Source: Takakia lepidozioides
Lineage: Eukaryota; Streptophyta; Takakiopsida; Takakiales; Takakiaceae
DNA: 64,000 nt
Direction: 5' to 3'
Assembly (NCBI GenBank): GCA_030704615.1
Contig: CM060732.1
Coordinates: forward strand, 27,881,053 to 27,945,052
Of this stretch, positions 36,310 through 46,590 are shown one piece after another. A program made the position numbers and the translations under genes. Each line of letters starts with the position of its first letter. The stretch's first letter is position 1. The notes under the pieces are model-generated. The model saw only the letters and a program-made list of their open reading frames with translations, had not been told where the DNA came from and did not search any database.

Positions 36310-38000
36310 TTGAGGGGGTTGGTATCCTGTGAGCACAACCCACGGTCATGGGAGTTTTATGTTTTTAAACCTCGGTCATATGAGTTATATGTTTTCAAAC
36401 CGGAATGAAACCATAAGCGGGTATAGAGGACTGGTGCATTTATATAGTACGTTTGCGCCAATTCAACGAGGCGAGACCATCAGTAGTGTAGCCAAAAACC
36501 CTAAACCTGTAGTGGTGGTAGTGAATTTCGCACTGAGAAATACTTGGTGAGATGGGCACAAACCAAGCAGTGGTCACACTGAGGAATACTTGGTGATATA
36601 GGCACAAACTAAGCAAGTGGTGGGTTTTGCATTCAAAAATCCCATCACCCAAAAATCCTACATCCAAAAGGAATGTGTGGGGGCTTCAAAAGTGACCTAT
36701 TCCTCCTTTTAGCCACAATGTGATTGCAGGGCCAAAGACCCCCTGGGGGCACCACCAGTATTTTTACTGCCAGGAAGCGGCAAACTGCCTATATGGCGAA
36801 ACCATGGAAACCAACCAAAGGTGTGGCTTTTCTTCTCTGATTCCCTTGAGATTTTACAAGAAGCTATAAGGCATCTAATTATAATTTGTCACCAAGTTTG
36901 GGGATTTTTGGAGGTGATGTCAGACGGCATCAAATTATCACGCCGGAGGCAGTTGCGAAAGGCGATTGAATGGAATTCTAGTTCATCCAATGGATGAAAA
37001 CTGGAAATTCGACCTGCAAGCTGGAGAGATGAGAAGACAACCTAGCGCCAACTGGTCATCCATTGGATGGATGAAAAACCAGGTTTATCATTAACACCAA
37101 GGTTTTCCATCCATGGTTATTATTTTATGGTGTCCTATCGTTTTTAAATTATAGACTCATGTAGGAAATAATAGTTTAAGACTATCCTTCACTAGTTTAA
37201 GAGGCCCCAAAAACACAATAAAAGAAGAGCAGGCTCATCTTGTTCTTCAATCTAGTCTCATTTCCTTGTTTTGGCCTCTTGCTTGTGTAGCTAGTTTTGA
37301 GCTTGAGAGAGCTAGATCCTAGAGAGTTGAGCTTGTGGCTCTCTAATAATAGAAGCAAACATAGTGAGAGCAGGATAGTCCTAGCTCAAGGCCTTGTGGC
37401 CATTTGAGGCAAGAAGTAGAGGAAGCGCTCCATGAAGTGGGAGACTTGAGGAGTGCCGAAGGAGTGCCGAAGGAGGACCAGATTTGAGTACCATTCTACC
37501 AAGCGATTTAATGCATCCCAAGCACCACTTGTTTTAGAGGATGACTTACCATATTATCTTGACCTTGGAATACATTTGTTTCATTTGTTGTTCAAGCTTG
37601 TTTCAAAGAAAAGACCTTATAGCATTGCTTGCTAAAAATCTATAAAAACTAACCTTCTTTCAAGAGGATGTGTGTGCATCTCTATGTACATGTGTGAAGA
37701 GCACATGTGCGAAGCCCCAGAAGACAGGGCCTTGGGAATCTAACCCAATTACGTCTTGGAAGTGAGGGTAGATGTCCATTATTATGTTTAAGGAGAGGGC
37801 GAGCTTGCATGAAGTGGCGAAGCTCTTGTCAAATTTCCATTTCTAGCTTAGTGGCAACGGCCATATTACATGAGATGGCGAAGCTATCGCCAAAATTTCC
37901 ATATTATTAAGTTCATATCTATGTTCATAAGCCCTCTGGGCATAGAGGACCATGGGAGGCAGTGTTAACTAGCTTTATAAGTGGTTAAGCTATTTTGTAG
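36310..38000. other. Interval with a short tandem duplication; no gene recognised
   Basis: A ~46-bp unit (CACTGAGAAATACTTGGTGA and following) is duplicated at 36,531 and 36,577. TTCATCCAATGGATGAA near 36,977 is a perfect odd palindrome. The stretch 37.2-37.7 kb has repeated GAGCTTGAGAGAGCTAGATC-like sequence typical of LTR or 5' leader DNA, but no paired LTR was found. No coding domain is evident. Confidence 0.4.
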
Positions 38001-40013
38001 AGAGCTGCCAAAAAAAGCAGAGCTCAGCACTAAAGTGCCGGCGCCTTAGGCGCCTCTGGGCTGGAGGTCAACCAAGGAGGTTGCCTAGAATCGCCATAGA
38101 AAGGCGTATCTAACACGGGTGGCGCGGCCTTCCCCCGTGGGGGGAGTTGACCCCTGGAGCAAAGTACGGGTTGCTGGTACACTGCGTGGCAGCACCAGAC
38201 GCCATAGTTGGGCCCGCGCAGGTACGACACGGGCGACAGAGACGACGGAGCCTGCTATTACCCACTGGACCCGCGCCGACGGCGGGCCAGTTACGTCGCA
38301 CCACGTAGCGCTGGCCGCGGGGTATCGGTTTTAACCGCTGGATATTACGACTGACCCCGCCAGGGATTGTTGGTTCCTGGGACGGGTATTTTAAGGGGGT
38401 TTTTCTCCTTATGCCTTTGATTTCTTGTGCATTATTCATGGTGTTCTTCTTGCATGGGAATGAGGGCGTGTTTTTAGCAAAAGATAAGAAATGGTTGGAA
38501 CCATTGGATAGGCCCATTGAGACCATCAGTTTGATATGTATTCCGGGGCTTGTGAAAGCACGGCTCACGGGTGGATACCACAGGCAGAGAGAGAGAGCCC
38601 AGAGACAGGGAGGAGAGAATCCCTGGTAGGGGTTTCACAAGGTAGAAGATGACATGTTCCAACTTCGTTCTAGGCTGGTTGCTTGCATAAATTAATCAGA
38701 TTATATTGGAAGTAGGTGGAAGAGGCGGAGAAAATGGATCGTACGACCCACTGAGTGTTTAATCATTGTTTACACACCAGGGTGGCGATCAGATGAGAAA
38801 CTAATGGGCAGCAGATTTCATTCATCCTGGCCCGGTGATTGTTTAAGTTGCTAATGCGTTATTGATTGGTTTGATATAGGAATTTAGGGGCACTCCCAAG
38901 TGGAGAGCGGTTCCCCAATGCTCCCGAAATAAAGGGCGTTCCCCTGATACCTTGAGGGTAATTTAGTTAGCTTCAGCATCCTACAATGATTCTCTATTTC
39001 TACGAATTTCATGCATTTGTAGGAAGGTTTTAATGATTTGTTCTTTATTATTCAGCAGGGTAATTCGCCTTTAATAAGGGGTTTTATCCGGACCCCCTTT
39101 ACTTTAAAACGGATGTTTTAAGGGAGGTATTGCCCCCTTCCGCTGAGGATACTTGAGGTCAAGTACCCGGCCGCTGGGGGCCCTCGGGCCAAGGAACGGC
39201 CATTGTTTTATTAGATCTCGGGAATTATCTAGAGGTTTGAATTGTTATCATTCACCCGATGGACTGACCATTGAGGTTGACGCTCTAAACAGGGGAGACT
39301 GACTTGGGAAAGCGGATCCGGTCCCTTCCTAGGAAGTAGGAAACTAATCCACCTCGGGATTTAGGGGGGGGCATTGGACGGGAGATAGATGATCCCCGTC
39401 TCCCTGGGCTCGGGATTCGTTTTGTGAAGGGATTTGGAGGGTCGTCCCGGCTATAAGCGTGTTGGGAGTCCAGACATGTATGAAGTAGTAATAAACAAAG
39501 ACTTGGAAGGCAATTACGATTAAAGACGTAGAAAACCCATAAACAAAACGTAGGACTAGGAAACGCAAATCACCCTGTGAAATGGAGTTATTAAGCTTTG
39601 CTTTGCCGGTAGGAAGTTAGACTGTTTAGATCCGTCCATAGCTGCCACGGGCCCCTGCACTTACCGCAGTCGGGTAGGCGGTTCGTTGAGCCCAACCTAC
39701 ACCCCAACTTGTCACGACCCCCTAGGCTAGTATGTCGTCACCTTGGCCACGCGCGACCAGGGTTCGTCACTGGGTTAGGGTATTTGTTTTTCTTTATGGT
39801 GTTGGGTTTTGGATTGGCAGTTTTGGTTGTGGGTCTTGGGGTTGAAAGGATAAACGGTGTAATTAGGATTCACATACCTAAAATGTGGTTCAATCTGATA
39901 AGTGCAAAGCGCTGGGTCTCAATAAATTTTTCCATAGACTTGCAACTCCTCCACGAGGACCACTCACCGACCACTCGAAGCGTGCAACATAGTCGCCACC
40001 AACTATTACTTCG
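38001..40013. other. GC-rich block and flank, no gene recognised
   Basis: 38.03-38.35 kb is GC-rich and contains a near-palindrome GCCGGCGCCTTAGGCGCC. The rest, up to the palindromic units at 40.01 kb, shows only short frames without domains. Confidence 0.4.
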
Positions 40014-40098
40014 AATTGGAAATGCGGCACAGCATTTCCATATCCGTCATTGAAATTTCGTATTGGACAATGGAATGCGGCAGTGCCGTACAAAAACC
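40014..40098. repeat. Two units of the 53-bp palindromic repeat, fused to the start of transposase copy A
   Basis: GGAAATGCGGCACAGCATTTCC-type sequence is centred at 40,028.5 and a second, more diverged unit (GGAATGCGGCAGTGCCG) at 40,081.5. They are 53 bp apart, the same period as the large array at 45.29-46.59 kb. The ATG inside the second unit is the first in-frame start codon of copy A. Confidence 0.7.
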
Positions 40099-42888
40099 TC
40101 CAATATTCACAACAACGACAACGTCATATTCAGGCGAACAGTCTGTAATGGGCACCTGAAATGCGAGAACATGAAATGCAGACACTTCGCATTGTCAGGT
40201 GTGCAAAACCAAAGCGAATGGGATGGTGTCAGTGAGAATCCATTCAAGCCTGGGGTGACACCACCATACAGTAACACTTTTGTGTGCAAGTTCTGTAGGG
40301 TACCACCTTGCTGCCTTGCTTTGTGTGGCGCCAGAATGTATTATGTGATGCATCGATTCAAAACCCTGACTAGAGCCTGTGTCCATTTCGGTTTTCACAA
40401 CCACCCTGTGTCCAAGGGGGATTATAGGGAGAGCGTTGACACAGTCTCACGTCTGATAAGGCAAGAGTTGGATACCAATCCAACTGGAACCACATCTGCA
40501 ATTGCCATGGGGGCGAGCAAGTCCTTTCTGGAAAGCCGTATTCTATGTGCATCAAATTCGGTTGGAGGAATACTGGAGGGATCGGCTTTGGACACTGTTA
40601 TGGACCATTTCTCAACTTTGACTTCTCCAAACATTAGGAATCAGGTGAACGCTTTAAGAATGGGCTCTGGGAGCCGAGGTTATATGGACAATATTATGGA
40701 TTTGAAGAAAATGAGCATGTATGACTACATCCAAGACAGCGTTTTCCCGGGACAAGGAGCCAGGAAAGTGTTCTTGTTCAAAATGTCCACAAAAGGTGAG
40801 GGCAGCGGGGTCAGCTTGGTTAAACGTATGCAGAAGGGTGGCGATCTTGGCAACTGCTTCCTTATGTTCGATCATGTCAAGAGGGTTAAAGACTGGACCA
40901 CAATGGCATGTCATGTTTACGACCCTCTGTACCAGCGGGTCATGACAATTGCAGTATGTGACATGCAGTCAGAGGACACAGATTCACAACAGCTCATGTG
41001 GGAAGCTCTCATTCGAGTTATGGCCTCCAATGGTCTCCCATCTCCCAATTTCGTTGGTTTCATGGCCGATAGTGCTCAAGCTAACTTCAACGCTGTCCGC
41101 ATTGTGTTCGGGACGAGAGACCCAAAAGTGCCAATGCCTGGAAGAGAACGTACGTGTCTTTTCCATTGGACACAATCCCTGGACAAACACACAAAGACAT
41201 ACATCAAGCCAGATATGCAGACTATGCATCGTCAACTGTGCAAACAGTACAAAGACGCCAAAACTATGGGGGAAGTGAATACATTGTTCCAGACAATTCG
41301 TGCCTGGTGGTACTCATCTAGAGTGGCATCGGAGGACAGCATGAGGGCACTGCAAGACTGGTTCGCATTTTGGCACTTCCGTTACCGACAGTGGGGAGCG
41401 GCCATGACAACGGTGAGTGGTTTGCATTCACCTTCGTTTGGGTGCTTCGGATATATCTTTCAGGGTCCAATCCTAATATCGGCTTTCTGTTTTTTTGCCT
41501 TGCAGCATATGTCCATTGAGGAGATGGCGGACATGCCTTCTTGCAATCTTGCGGAGACAGTGCACAATGCCTGGTTGCAGCAATCCGGCAAAAAATGGAG
41601 AGATTTGTATGCGGCGACGGCCGATGACCTCATTCGTGCTCTGCAGCAGCAAACCAGATACAGGTCATTCTTGAGGGGTGGCCTTGGTGGCAAAGGTCCG
41701 GACAGGAGCGAGTTGATGTTGCGAGCAGCTGGAAGATCAGGGGATCCTAGCAAAATAGCGCGGGCAGTGAGCATATGTGCAGATGGCACCCCTCTCGTGG
41801 GAAGAGTTCCCCATCTGGAAGGCGAAGAGAGATTCGGGTCTTGCAAACGGAAATTGGACACCCCTCCGGGATCGGATGCAGATTCCCATAGGGCGGACAG
41901 GGTGAACTTCTCGACGCCACGTGTTCCCTTGGATCAGAGATGGAATTGCAGAACATCCACAGGTGAGGGCTACTCTGCCCCAGACCGGACCCCTGCATCA
42001 AGCATTGTCACTGCAATGGTTGAAGACCAGAACGTGGTGCCGCATATAATCGAGTCCATGGGCTTGGACGAGGTTTGGCATATAGAACGCACAAGTGCTG
42101 GATCGCGTGTGAAATGCGTGGTGATCAGGGCCACCAATCATGAAAAATGTACATCATTAATATCCAGAGGGAAAGAACGCACTGCAACTCCTACATTCAC
42201 GTGTTTGTTTCTCCCTTGCGGACAAGGCGAGGCAAAGAACCACAAGTTCTGGTTCTGCGCTGACAATTGTGGAAGATGTGTGCATGGTACAGTGAGGCCT
42301 TCCGTGGTAAGGAAGCCTACTCCACCAACCGTGTGGCCTGTGAAGATGGGCACAGGTCTCACTCACCGAGAGATCGCAATGCTGGAAGAGGCGGGTTTCT
42401 CCCTAGCCAGACATTCCATTGCACGTGAAGGTGCTTCAAGTGGAAGCGGTTCACGGGTACCTCCGCCTGACGCTCACTTGTGGCCAACCAGACGGAATGG
42501 GAAGCTGGTTCGACGATTCCCTCCAACCGCAGAACACTACGGCAAAATTGAGTCCGCCAGAATGCTTCACGCTCGTGTTGCGGGAACAATGGAAGTGCCT
42601 GATCCAGGGTATGGTCGGGTCTTCACCATGATCTCATCCGCATCTGCGCTGCAGGACAGGACGTACGAAATCACTGTTTCCAATTTTCCCAATTGTACAT
42701 GTCCTGATTTTGTTGGTATGCTTTCAAGTAGTTTGGGAAAGAGAGGGAAGTTCATACCGTGCAAACACCTTTACTTCGTCTTCTTGAGAAGGATGGTTTG
42801 TGATCCAAAGCGCGACTTCTTCATTCACCAAGCCACTATGAGTTTCAACGAAGTCAACACACTTCTACAGCGGGATACAAGCCCATAA
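40075..42888 (+). CDS. Mutator-like (MULE) transposase, copy A, open reading frame
   Basis: An open frame of ~937 codons runs from ATG at 40075. The N-terminal GCM/WRKY-like zinc module is complete: C-R-T-K-T, CNGHLKCENMKCRHF, FVCKFCRVPPCCLALCGARM, YYVMHRF and ACVHFGFHNHPV. The DDE core follows, with D in LMFDHVKRV, D in GFMADSAQANF, the conserved TCLFHWTQSL and the acidic NLAETVHNAW. A probable 93-bp intron at 41413-41505 (GT/AG, length divisible by three, so the frame stays open if retained) lies just before the last motif, as in copies B and C. Further on are a cysteine-rich KFWFCADNCGRCVHG and a SWIM finger (NCTCPDF ... CKHLYF). Compared with copy C it lacks ~220 N-terminal residues, including the SUMO-interaction-like motif. 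It would bind and move DNA in the nucleus if expressed. Confidence 0.88.
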   Translation: MRQCRTKTSNIHNNDNVIFRRTVCNGHLKCENMKCRHFALSGVQNQSEWDGVSENPFKPGVTPPYSNTFVCKFCRVPPCCLALCGARMYYVMHRFKTLTRACVHFGFHNHPVSKGDYRESVDTVSRLIRQELDTNPTGTTSAIAMGASKSFLESRILCASNSVGGILEGSALDTVMDHFSTLTSPNIRNQVNALRMGSGSRGYMDNIMDLKKMSMYDYIQDSVFPGQGARKVFLFKMSTKGEGSGVSLVKRMQKGGDLGNCFLMFDHVKRVKDWTTMACHVYDPLYQRVMTIAVCDMQSEDTDSQQLMWEALIRVMASNGLPSPNFVGFMADSAQANFNAVRIVFGTRDPKVPMPGRERTCLFHWTQSLDKHTKTYIKPDMQTMHRQLCKQYKDAKTMGEVNTLFQTIRAWWYSSRVASEDSMRALQDWFAFWHFRYRQWGAAMTTVSGLHSPSFGCFGYIFQGPILISAFCFFALQHMSIEEMADMPSCNLAETVHNAWLQQSGKKWRDLYAATADDLIRALQQQTRYRSFLRGGLGGKGPDRSELMLRAAGRSGDPSKIARAVSICADGTPLVGRVPHLEGEERFGSCKRKLDTPPGSDADSHRADRVNFSTPRVPLDQRWNCRTSTGEGYSAPDRTPASSIVTAMVEDQNVVPHIIESMGLDEVWHIERTSAGSRVKCVVIRATNHEKCTSLISRGKERTATPTFTCLFLPCGQGEAKNHKFWFCADNCGRCVHGTVRPSVVRKPTPPTVWPVKMGTGLTHREIAMLEEAGFSLARHSIAREGASSGSGSRVPPPDAHLWPTRRNGKLVRRFPPTAEHYGKIESARMLHARVAGTMEVPDPGYGRVFTMISSASALQDRTYEITVSNFPNCTCPDFVGMLSSSLGKRGKFIPCKHLYFVFLRRMVCDPKRDFFIHQATMSFNEVNTLLQRDTSP
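41413..41505 (+). other. Intron in transposase copy A, shared by position with copies B and C
   Basis: It begins GTGAGT after GCCATGACAACG and ends TTGCAG before CATATGTCC. Copies B (49062-49144, 83 bp) and C (53675-53790, 116 bp) have an intron at the homologous codon, after the WHFRYRQ block. Unrelated intron sequences and conserved position show an old intron kept through DNA-level transposition. Confidence 0.8.
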
Positions 42889-43070
42889 AAATCTGTGTTT
42901 TCCTTGACTACAACTTGTAATGGAATGACTGTTCAAGTCCAGTGTCTCTCAATGTATGTCGTCTAACATCTTTGCTATGCGTGGGTCAATGCATTTGTCG
43001 CATTGGTTTGTCATTCTCTTTTCATTAGCAAACACAAGAAACTACCTTCAGATAGACAGATGATCAAATC

Positions 43071-43302
43071 AACCTCGTCTCAACACGAGGTTTACTTGAA
43101 GTTCTCCAAATCCTTCTTGTGTTGACACAAGGTTGATTTTAGTTCTCAGAAAACAACATCATGTCAACACGAAGTTCATTTTTGTTCCAGGAAAACAACC
43201 TCGTGTTAACACGAGGTTTTGTTGAAGTTCTCCAAATCCCCCTTGTGTCGACACGAGGTTCATTTCAGTTCTACGAAATGAAGCTCCTGTTAACAGAAGG
43301 TT
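43071..43302. repeat. Array of six palindromes at an exact 42-bp period
   Basis: Six ~22-bp inverted repeats built on CCTCGTGTTAACACGAGG are centred at 43,081.5, 43,123.5, 43,165.5, 43,207.5, 43,249.5 and 43,291.5, a step of exactly 42 bp. Unit four is perfect over 22 bp. The others have one to several mismatches, some paired across the two arms. Spacers are about 20 bp and alternate between ACTTGAAGTTCTCCAAAT-like and CAGTTCT.CGAAA-like sequence. The array starts ~180 bp after the stop codon of transposase copy A. Confidence 0.9.
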
Positions 43303-43373
43303 GAACTCCAGGAAAGCCCAAAACCCTTCATCCGTTTCACCTTCATGTGGTGAAATCAGCAGTTGGGGGCTCC

Positions 43374-43532
43374 ACGGTTATAGGCCCACCTTCTTTGTGG
43401 TGACATGGCATGACCTGGACCAGGCTCACGCCACATCAGCATCAGCGCCATGTCAGCAGCGTGAGCGTAGGCTCACGCCACGTCATCATTGTGTGAGCGT
43501 ACGCTCACGCGCTAGGCTCACGCGGTAGCGTC
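43374..43532. repeat. Terminal block shared by the 3' flanks of transposase copies A and C
   Basis: A CCACGGTTATAGG segment, GGCTCACGCCACGTCA elements and the GAGCGTACGCTC palindrome (centre 43,500.5, with GTGAGC/GCTCAC arms) end at GCGTCGTTG. The same succession ends at GCGTCGTTG 3' of copy C (55,588-55,806). Beyond GCGTCGTTG the two loci differ, so this is probably an element end. The matching 5' terminal repeat was not found. Confidence 0.55.
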
Positions 43533-43533
43533 G

Positions 43534-43770
43534 TTGCACAATAATGAGCACCAGCACCTGGAGAATGAGAGCCTGGTAATGATGTTGAAGCCCGGTGCGA
43601 AGAGAAAGATGCAGGATCACTGGGAGAGACCCTACCTTATGGTGGAGTATAAGAATGATGCAAAGGTACAGGGGAGTGAGGGAGGACGACGATGCGTGCT
43701 GCAGGATGGGGCAGGCAAGCGATGGACTCAGCCACGAAGGGAGCTGAAGGGAGTGTGCACGATGAAGACT
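43534..43770 (+). pseudogene. Ty3/gypsy integrase C-terminal fragment
   Basis: The frame reads NESLVMMLKPGAKRKMQDHW followed by ERPYLMVEY and VLQDGAGKRW. This matches the GPY/F module that ends many Ty3 integrases (G-x-x-V-x-x-L-K, W-x-x-P-Y). It starts abruptly right after the GCGTCGTTG boundary and has no other retroelement domain. It probably represents the element into which transposon copy A inserted. Confidence 0.6.
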
Positions 43771-44264
43771 TCAGCGCACATTGAGGATGCCCCCGAGGAC
43801 GGAGACAGCCAAACGGAGTGCACCATAGCTGTGGGTAAAAGGCGTGTGTCGGACATGGATTCGGTCGGGATACTTGTCGGGTGATGGGGCTGGATGAATG
43901 GCCAGGAGATGAAGATGCAAGGAAACAGTTCATCCAAACTAAATCCAGGATGAATGACCAACGAAGAAAAGGGGTAGAAATCTGTTCATTGGGTAGATTC
44001 ATGGGGAGTGATTGATGGAAAAGGGATGAACTGGTAAAATTGGATGAACTGGTTAAAGTTCATCCAATTAGTGACAAACTGGTAGTTGACAGATTATTAT
44101 AACAAAACAGCAGCTAAACTAAGGCCTTTGTCGTATGCATGCAGCTTGAAAGGGGGAGTAATACCCGCAAGTTTGCATTAAGACCTTAGAGAGAAGTTTA
44201 CATGACACCAGCATGACAAATTTATGAAGTAGGCAGTGCACCGTCCGGTGGAAGGGTGGCTGCT

Positions 44265-44660
44265 TTTCAGTCCTTGCTTCTAGCTTTATCTTCCTACCCG
44301 TTGTTCTAACCGTTTCCCTCACTAACCGTCGTCCGTGAACTAACATGTTCCATTCGCAGGTGTTGTTCCCCACAGTCGTTCCCTGTCCGGCTATCCGTTC
44401 CCTATGGTCGTGACAGCTGTGTCAAGCTGTGACTGGCTGTGTGAAACTGTGATGGGCTGTGACGGGCTGTGTTGGCTGTGATGGGCTGTGTCGGCTGTGA
44501 CGAGCTGTGTTGACTGTGTCTGGTTGTGTCGGTTGTGTCGGCTGTGTTGGCTGTGACGGGCTGTGTCTGTCCAAAAACATTGTCGATCACACCTCGGAAC
44601 TGTGTGCACCAACGCACTCAGTTTCCAAGCTGTGACGGGCTGTGTCACCCCCCCCTAAAG
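44265..44660 (-). mobile_element. Inverted partial copy of the Ty3 element 3' region
   Basis: Reading the minus strand from 44,660, the CACAGCC-rich tract is followed by ATAGGGAACGGATAGC-like, GGGAACGACTGTGGGGAAC and GGAAACGGTTAGAACAACGG sequence. This order and spelling match 7,690-7,990 on the plus strand with few differences. Similarity stops near 44,265, where the other copy continues into its candidate polypurine region. Confidence 0.8.
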
Positions 44661-44669
44661 TGCGCTGCT

Positions 44670-45286
44670 GTCACCCCTAAGGCTCCTGTTGGTCTCAGTC
44701 TGTGCAAAAATTAAGGGTACCCCACAGATCCCGTATAAGTGTCTAAGTCCCAGACAGTCCTCTAACATTGGTGAATCCCGATAGCACGGAGCTCTCACAG
44801 GTGGCTGGGTTGCCTGCGTGGCCTGATGCTGCGAGATGGCAATCTCCTCCTGTAGACGCATCTGCTTCCTCCCCTTCGGCATTGGCCTACGTCCGAAGTA
44901 CAATTTTCGGAGCTTGCGACGATGTCTCTTCTCTGGTGCACGCACTCCCTCCCTCTCAGGTTCGAGCATAAGAAGAACAGAGACAGGGAAAAGGGGCGAA
45001 GAGTGCAAATGGAAAGGGCACGAGAGGGGTGACTGAGGAGACACGACAAAAGCAGATGAAACGACGGTGATGCAGCACTTGGGTTCGAAAGGGTTGGAGG
45101 AAAGTGTCTCCTCGTGGACTTTGCGTCATTACGAAATTCGAATCGTTCAAGATACGCCTGCCGTCCGAAAAACAAACATCATTATCCAACGGTCAGGCCG
45201 CACCGCCTCATGCAACTTTAGTCAGATAGAGTGCAGACATGTGCCGCAATTCCGTTGCTCCACGTGTTCAAATTTGGAGTTGGAGT
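44670..45286. other. Interval before the palindromic array, no gene recognised
   Basis: Short frames occur on both strands without domains. A single array-like fragment (GTGCCGCAATTCCGTTGC) at about 45,241 may be a decayed outlying unit of the palindromic array. Confidence 0.4.
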
Positions 45287-46590
45287 GAAAATGCGAATGC
45301 GGCGCCGCATTTCCGTTAAGTACCATCACAAAGCTACACATCCGTGCTTGTTGGAAGAAAATGTGGCACCGCATTTCCGTTCCACCTTCACATACCTTAG
45401 TTGTTGAACGGAAATACGGTGCCGCATTTCCGTCCCACAGCTCCATGTATGACATACAAAAGGGAAATGCGGCGCCGCATTTCCCTTCAGGAATGTCGAA
45501 ACGTGCGATCCGGACGGAAATGCGGCACAACATTTCAGTTCCCGTGGTTCATGATTTTCAATCTGAAAGGAAATGCGGTACCGCATTTCCGTTCCCCCTT
45601 CACATACCTTAGTTGATGAACGGAAATGCGGTGCCACATTTCTGTTCGGGAAAGTATAGAGGTCTCAGCTGAACGGAAATGCGGTGCCGTATTTCCGGTC
45701 TGGAAAGTTTGAAGGGCTCACATGGATGGGAATGCGGCACCACATTTCCGTCCCACAGCTCCAGGCCTCATATACAAAACGGAAATGCGGCGCCGCATTT
45801 CCGTTCTAGAATGTCAGAAGTTGCGACGCATTTCTGTTCCCGCTGTTGACAATTTTCAGTCAGAACGAAAATGCGGTACTGCATTTCCGTTCTGTAGAGT
45901 ATTAAGGTCTGACCCTGGCGGAAATGCGGTGCCGCATTTTCGTTCCAAAGCTCTATGCCTCACATACAAAACGGAAATGTGGCGCCGCATTTCCGTTTTG
46001 GAATGTCGGAAGGTGCGACTCCGACGGAAATGCTGTACCGCATTTCAGTTCCGATGTTTCACGATTTTTCATAAGAACGGAAATGCGGTGCCGCATTTCC
46101 GTTCTAGCTTGTGAGGGAGGTGCGACTCGGATGGAAATGCGCTGCCGCATTACAGTTCCGATGGTTCACGATTTACAGTCAGAACGGAAATGCGGTACCG
46201 CATTTCCGTTCTGGATAGTATGAATGTCTGAAGCGGTCGGAATTGCGCTGTCTCAAGCGATCGGAATTGCACTCGGCTCCATGCATCAGATACAAAACGG
46301 AAATGCGGCGCCGCATTTCCGTTCTGGAATGTCGGAAAGTGCCACTCGGACGAAAATGCGGTGCCGCATTTCTGTTCCCGTTGTTCATAATTCTCAATCA
46401 GAACGGAAATGCGGTACCGCATTTCCGTTCTGGAGAGTGTAAAGGTTTTCCCCGGACGGAAACTCGGTGCCGCATTTCCGTCGCTCTGGTGCATGACCAA
46501 GATGCAATACGGAAATGCGGCGCCGTATTTCCGTCCAGCAGCAATCGAAAGAATCACTCCGGACGGAAATCTGAAACCTCATTTCCGCAT
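45287..46590. repeat. Large array of ~25 palindromes on a 53-bp lattice, with a four-unit higher-order repeat
   Basis: Each unit is a 26-32 bp inverted repeat around GAAATGCGGTACCGCATTTC. Centres lie at 45,367.5, 45,420.5, 45,473.5, 45,526.5, 45,579.5, 45,632.5, 45,685.5, 45,738.5 and 45,791.5, all exactly 53 bp apart. After a 20-bp deletion they resume at 45,877.5, 45,930.5, 45,983.5, 46,036.5 and 46,089.5. A one-base slip follows, then 46,143.5 and 46,196.5, a decayed unit, and 46,309.5 to 46,574.5 in 53-bp steps. The six central bases alternate GGCGCC, GGTGCC, GGTACC, GGTGCC, and each spacer (~21-25 bp) has a type tied to that order, giving a 212-bp higher-order unit (for example 46,309.5 to 46,521.5). 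The arms are far better kept than the spacers. The array ends ~380 bp upstream of transposase copy B. Confidence 0.97.

Noticed and set aside
40063-40074. Copy A start at 40,063
   Set aside because: That codon is TTG. The first ATG in frame is at 40,075, inside the palindromic unit.
45287-46590. The regularly spaced palindromes look like a CRISPR array
   Set aside because: Spacers are themselves repeated in a four-type cycle rather than unique, units are diverged, and the surroundings are plant nuclear DNA with transposons and no cas genes.
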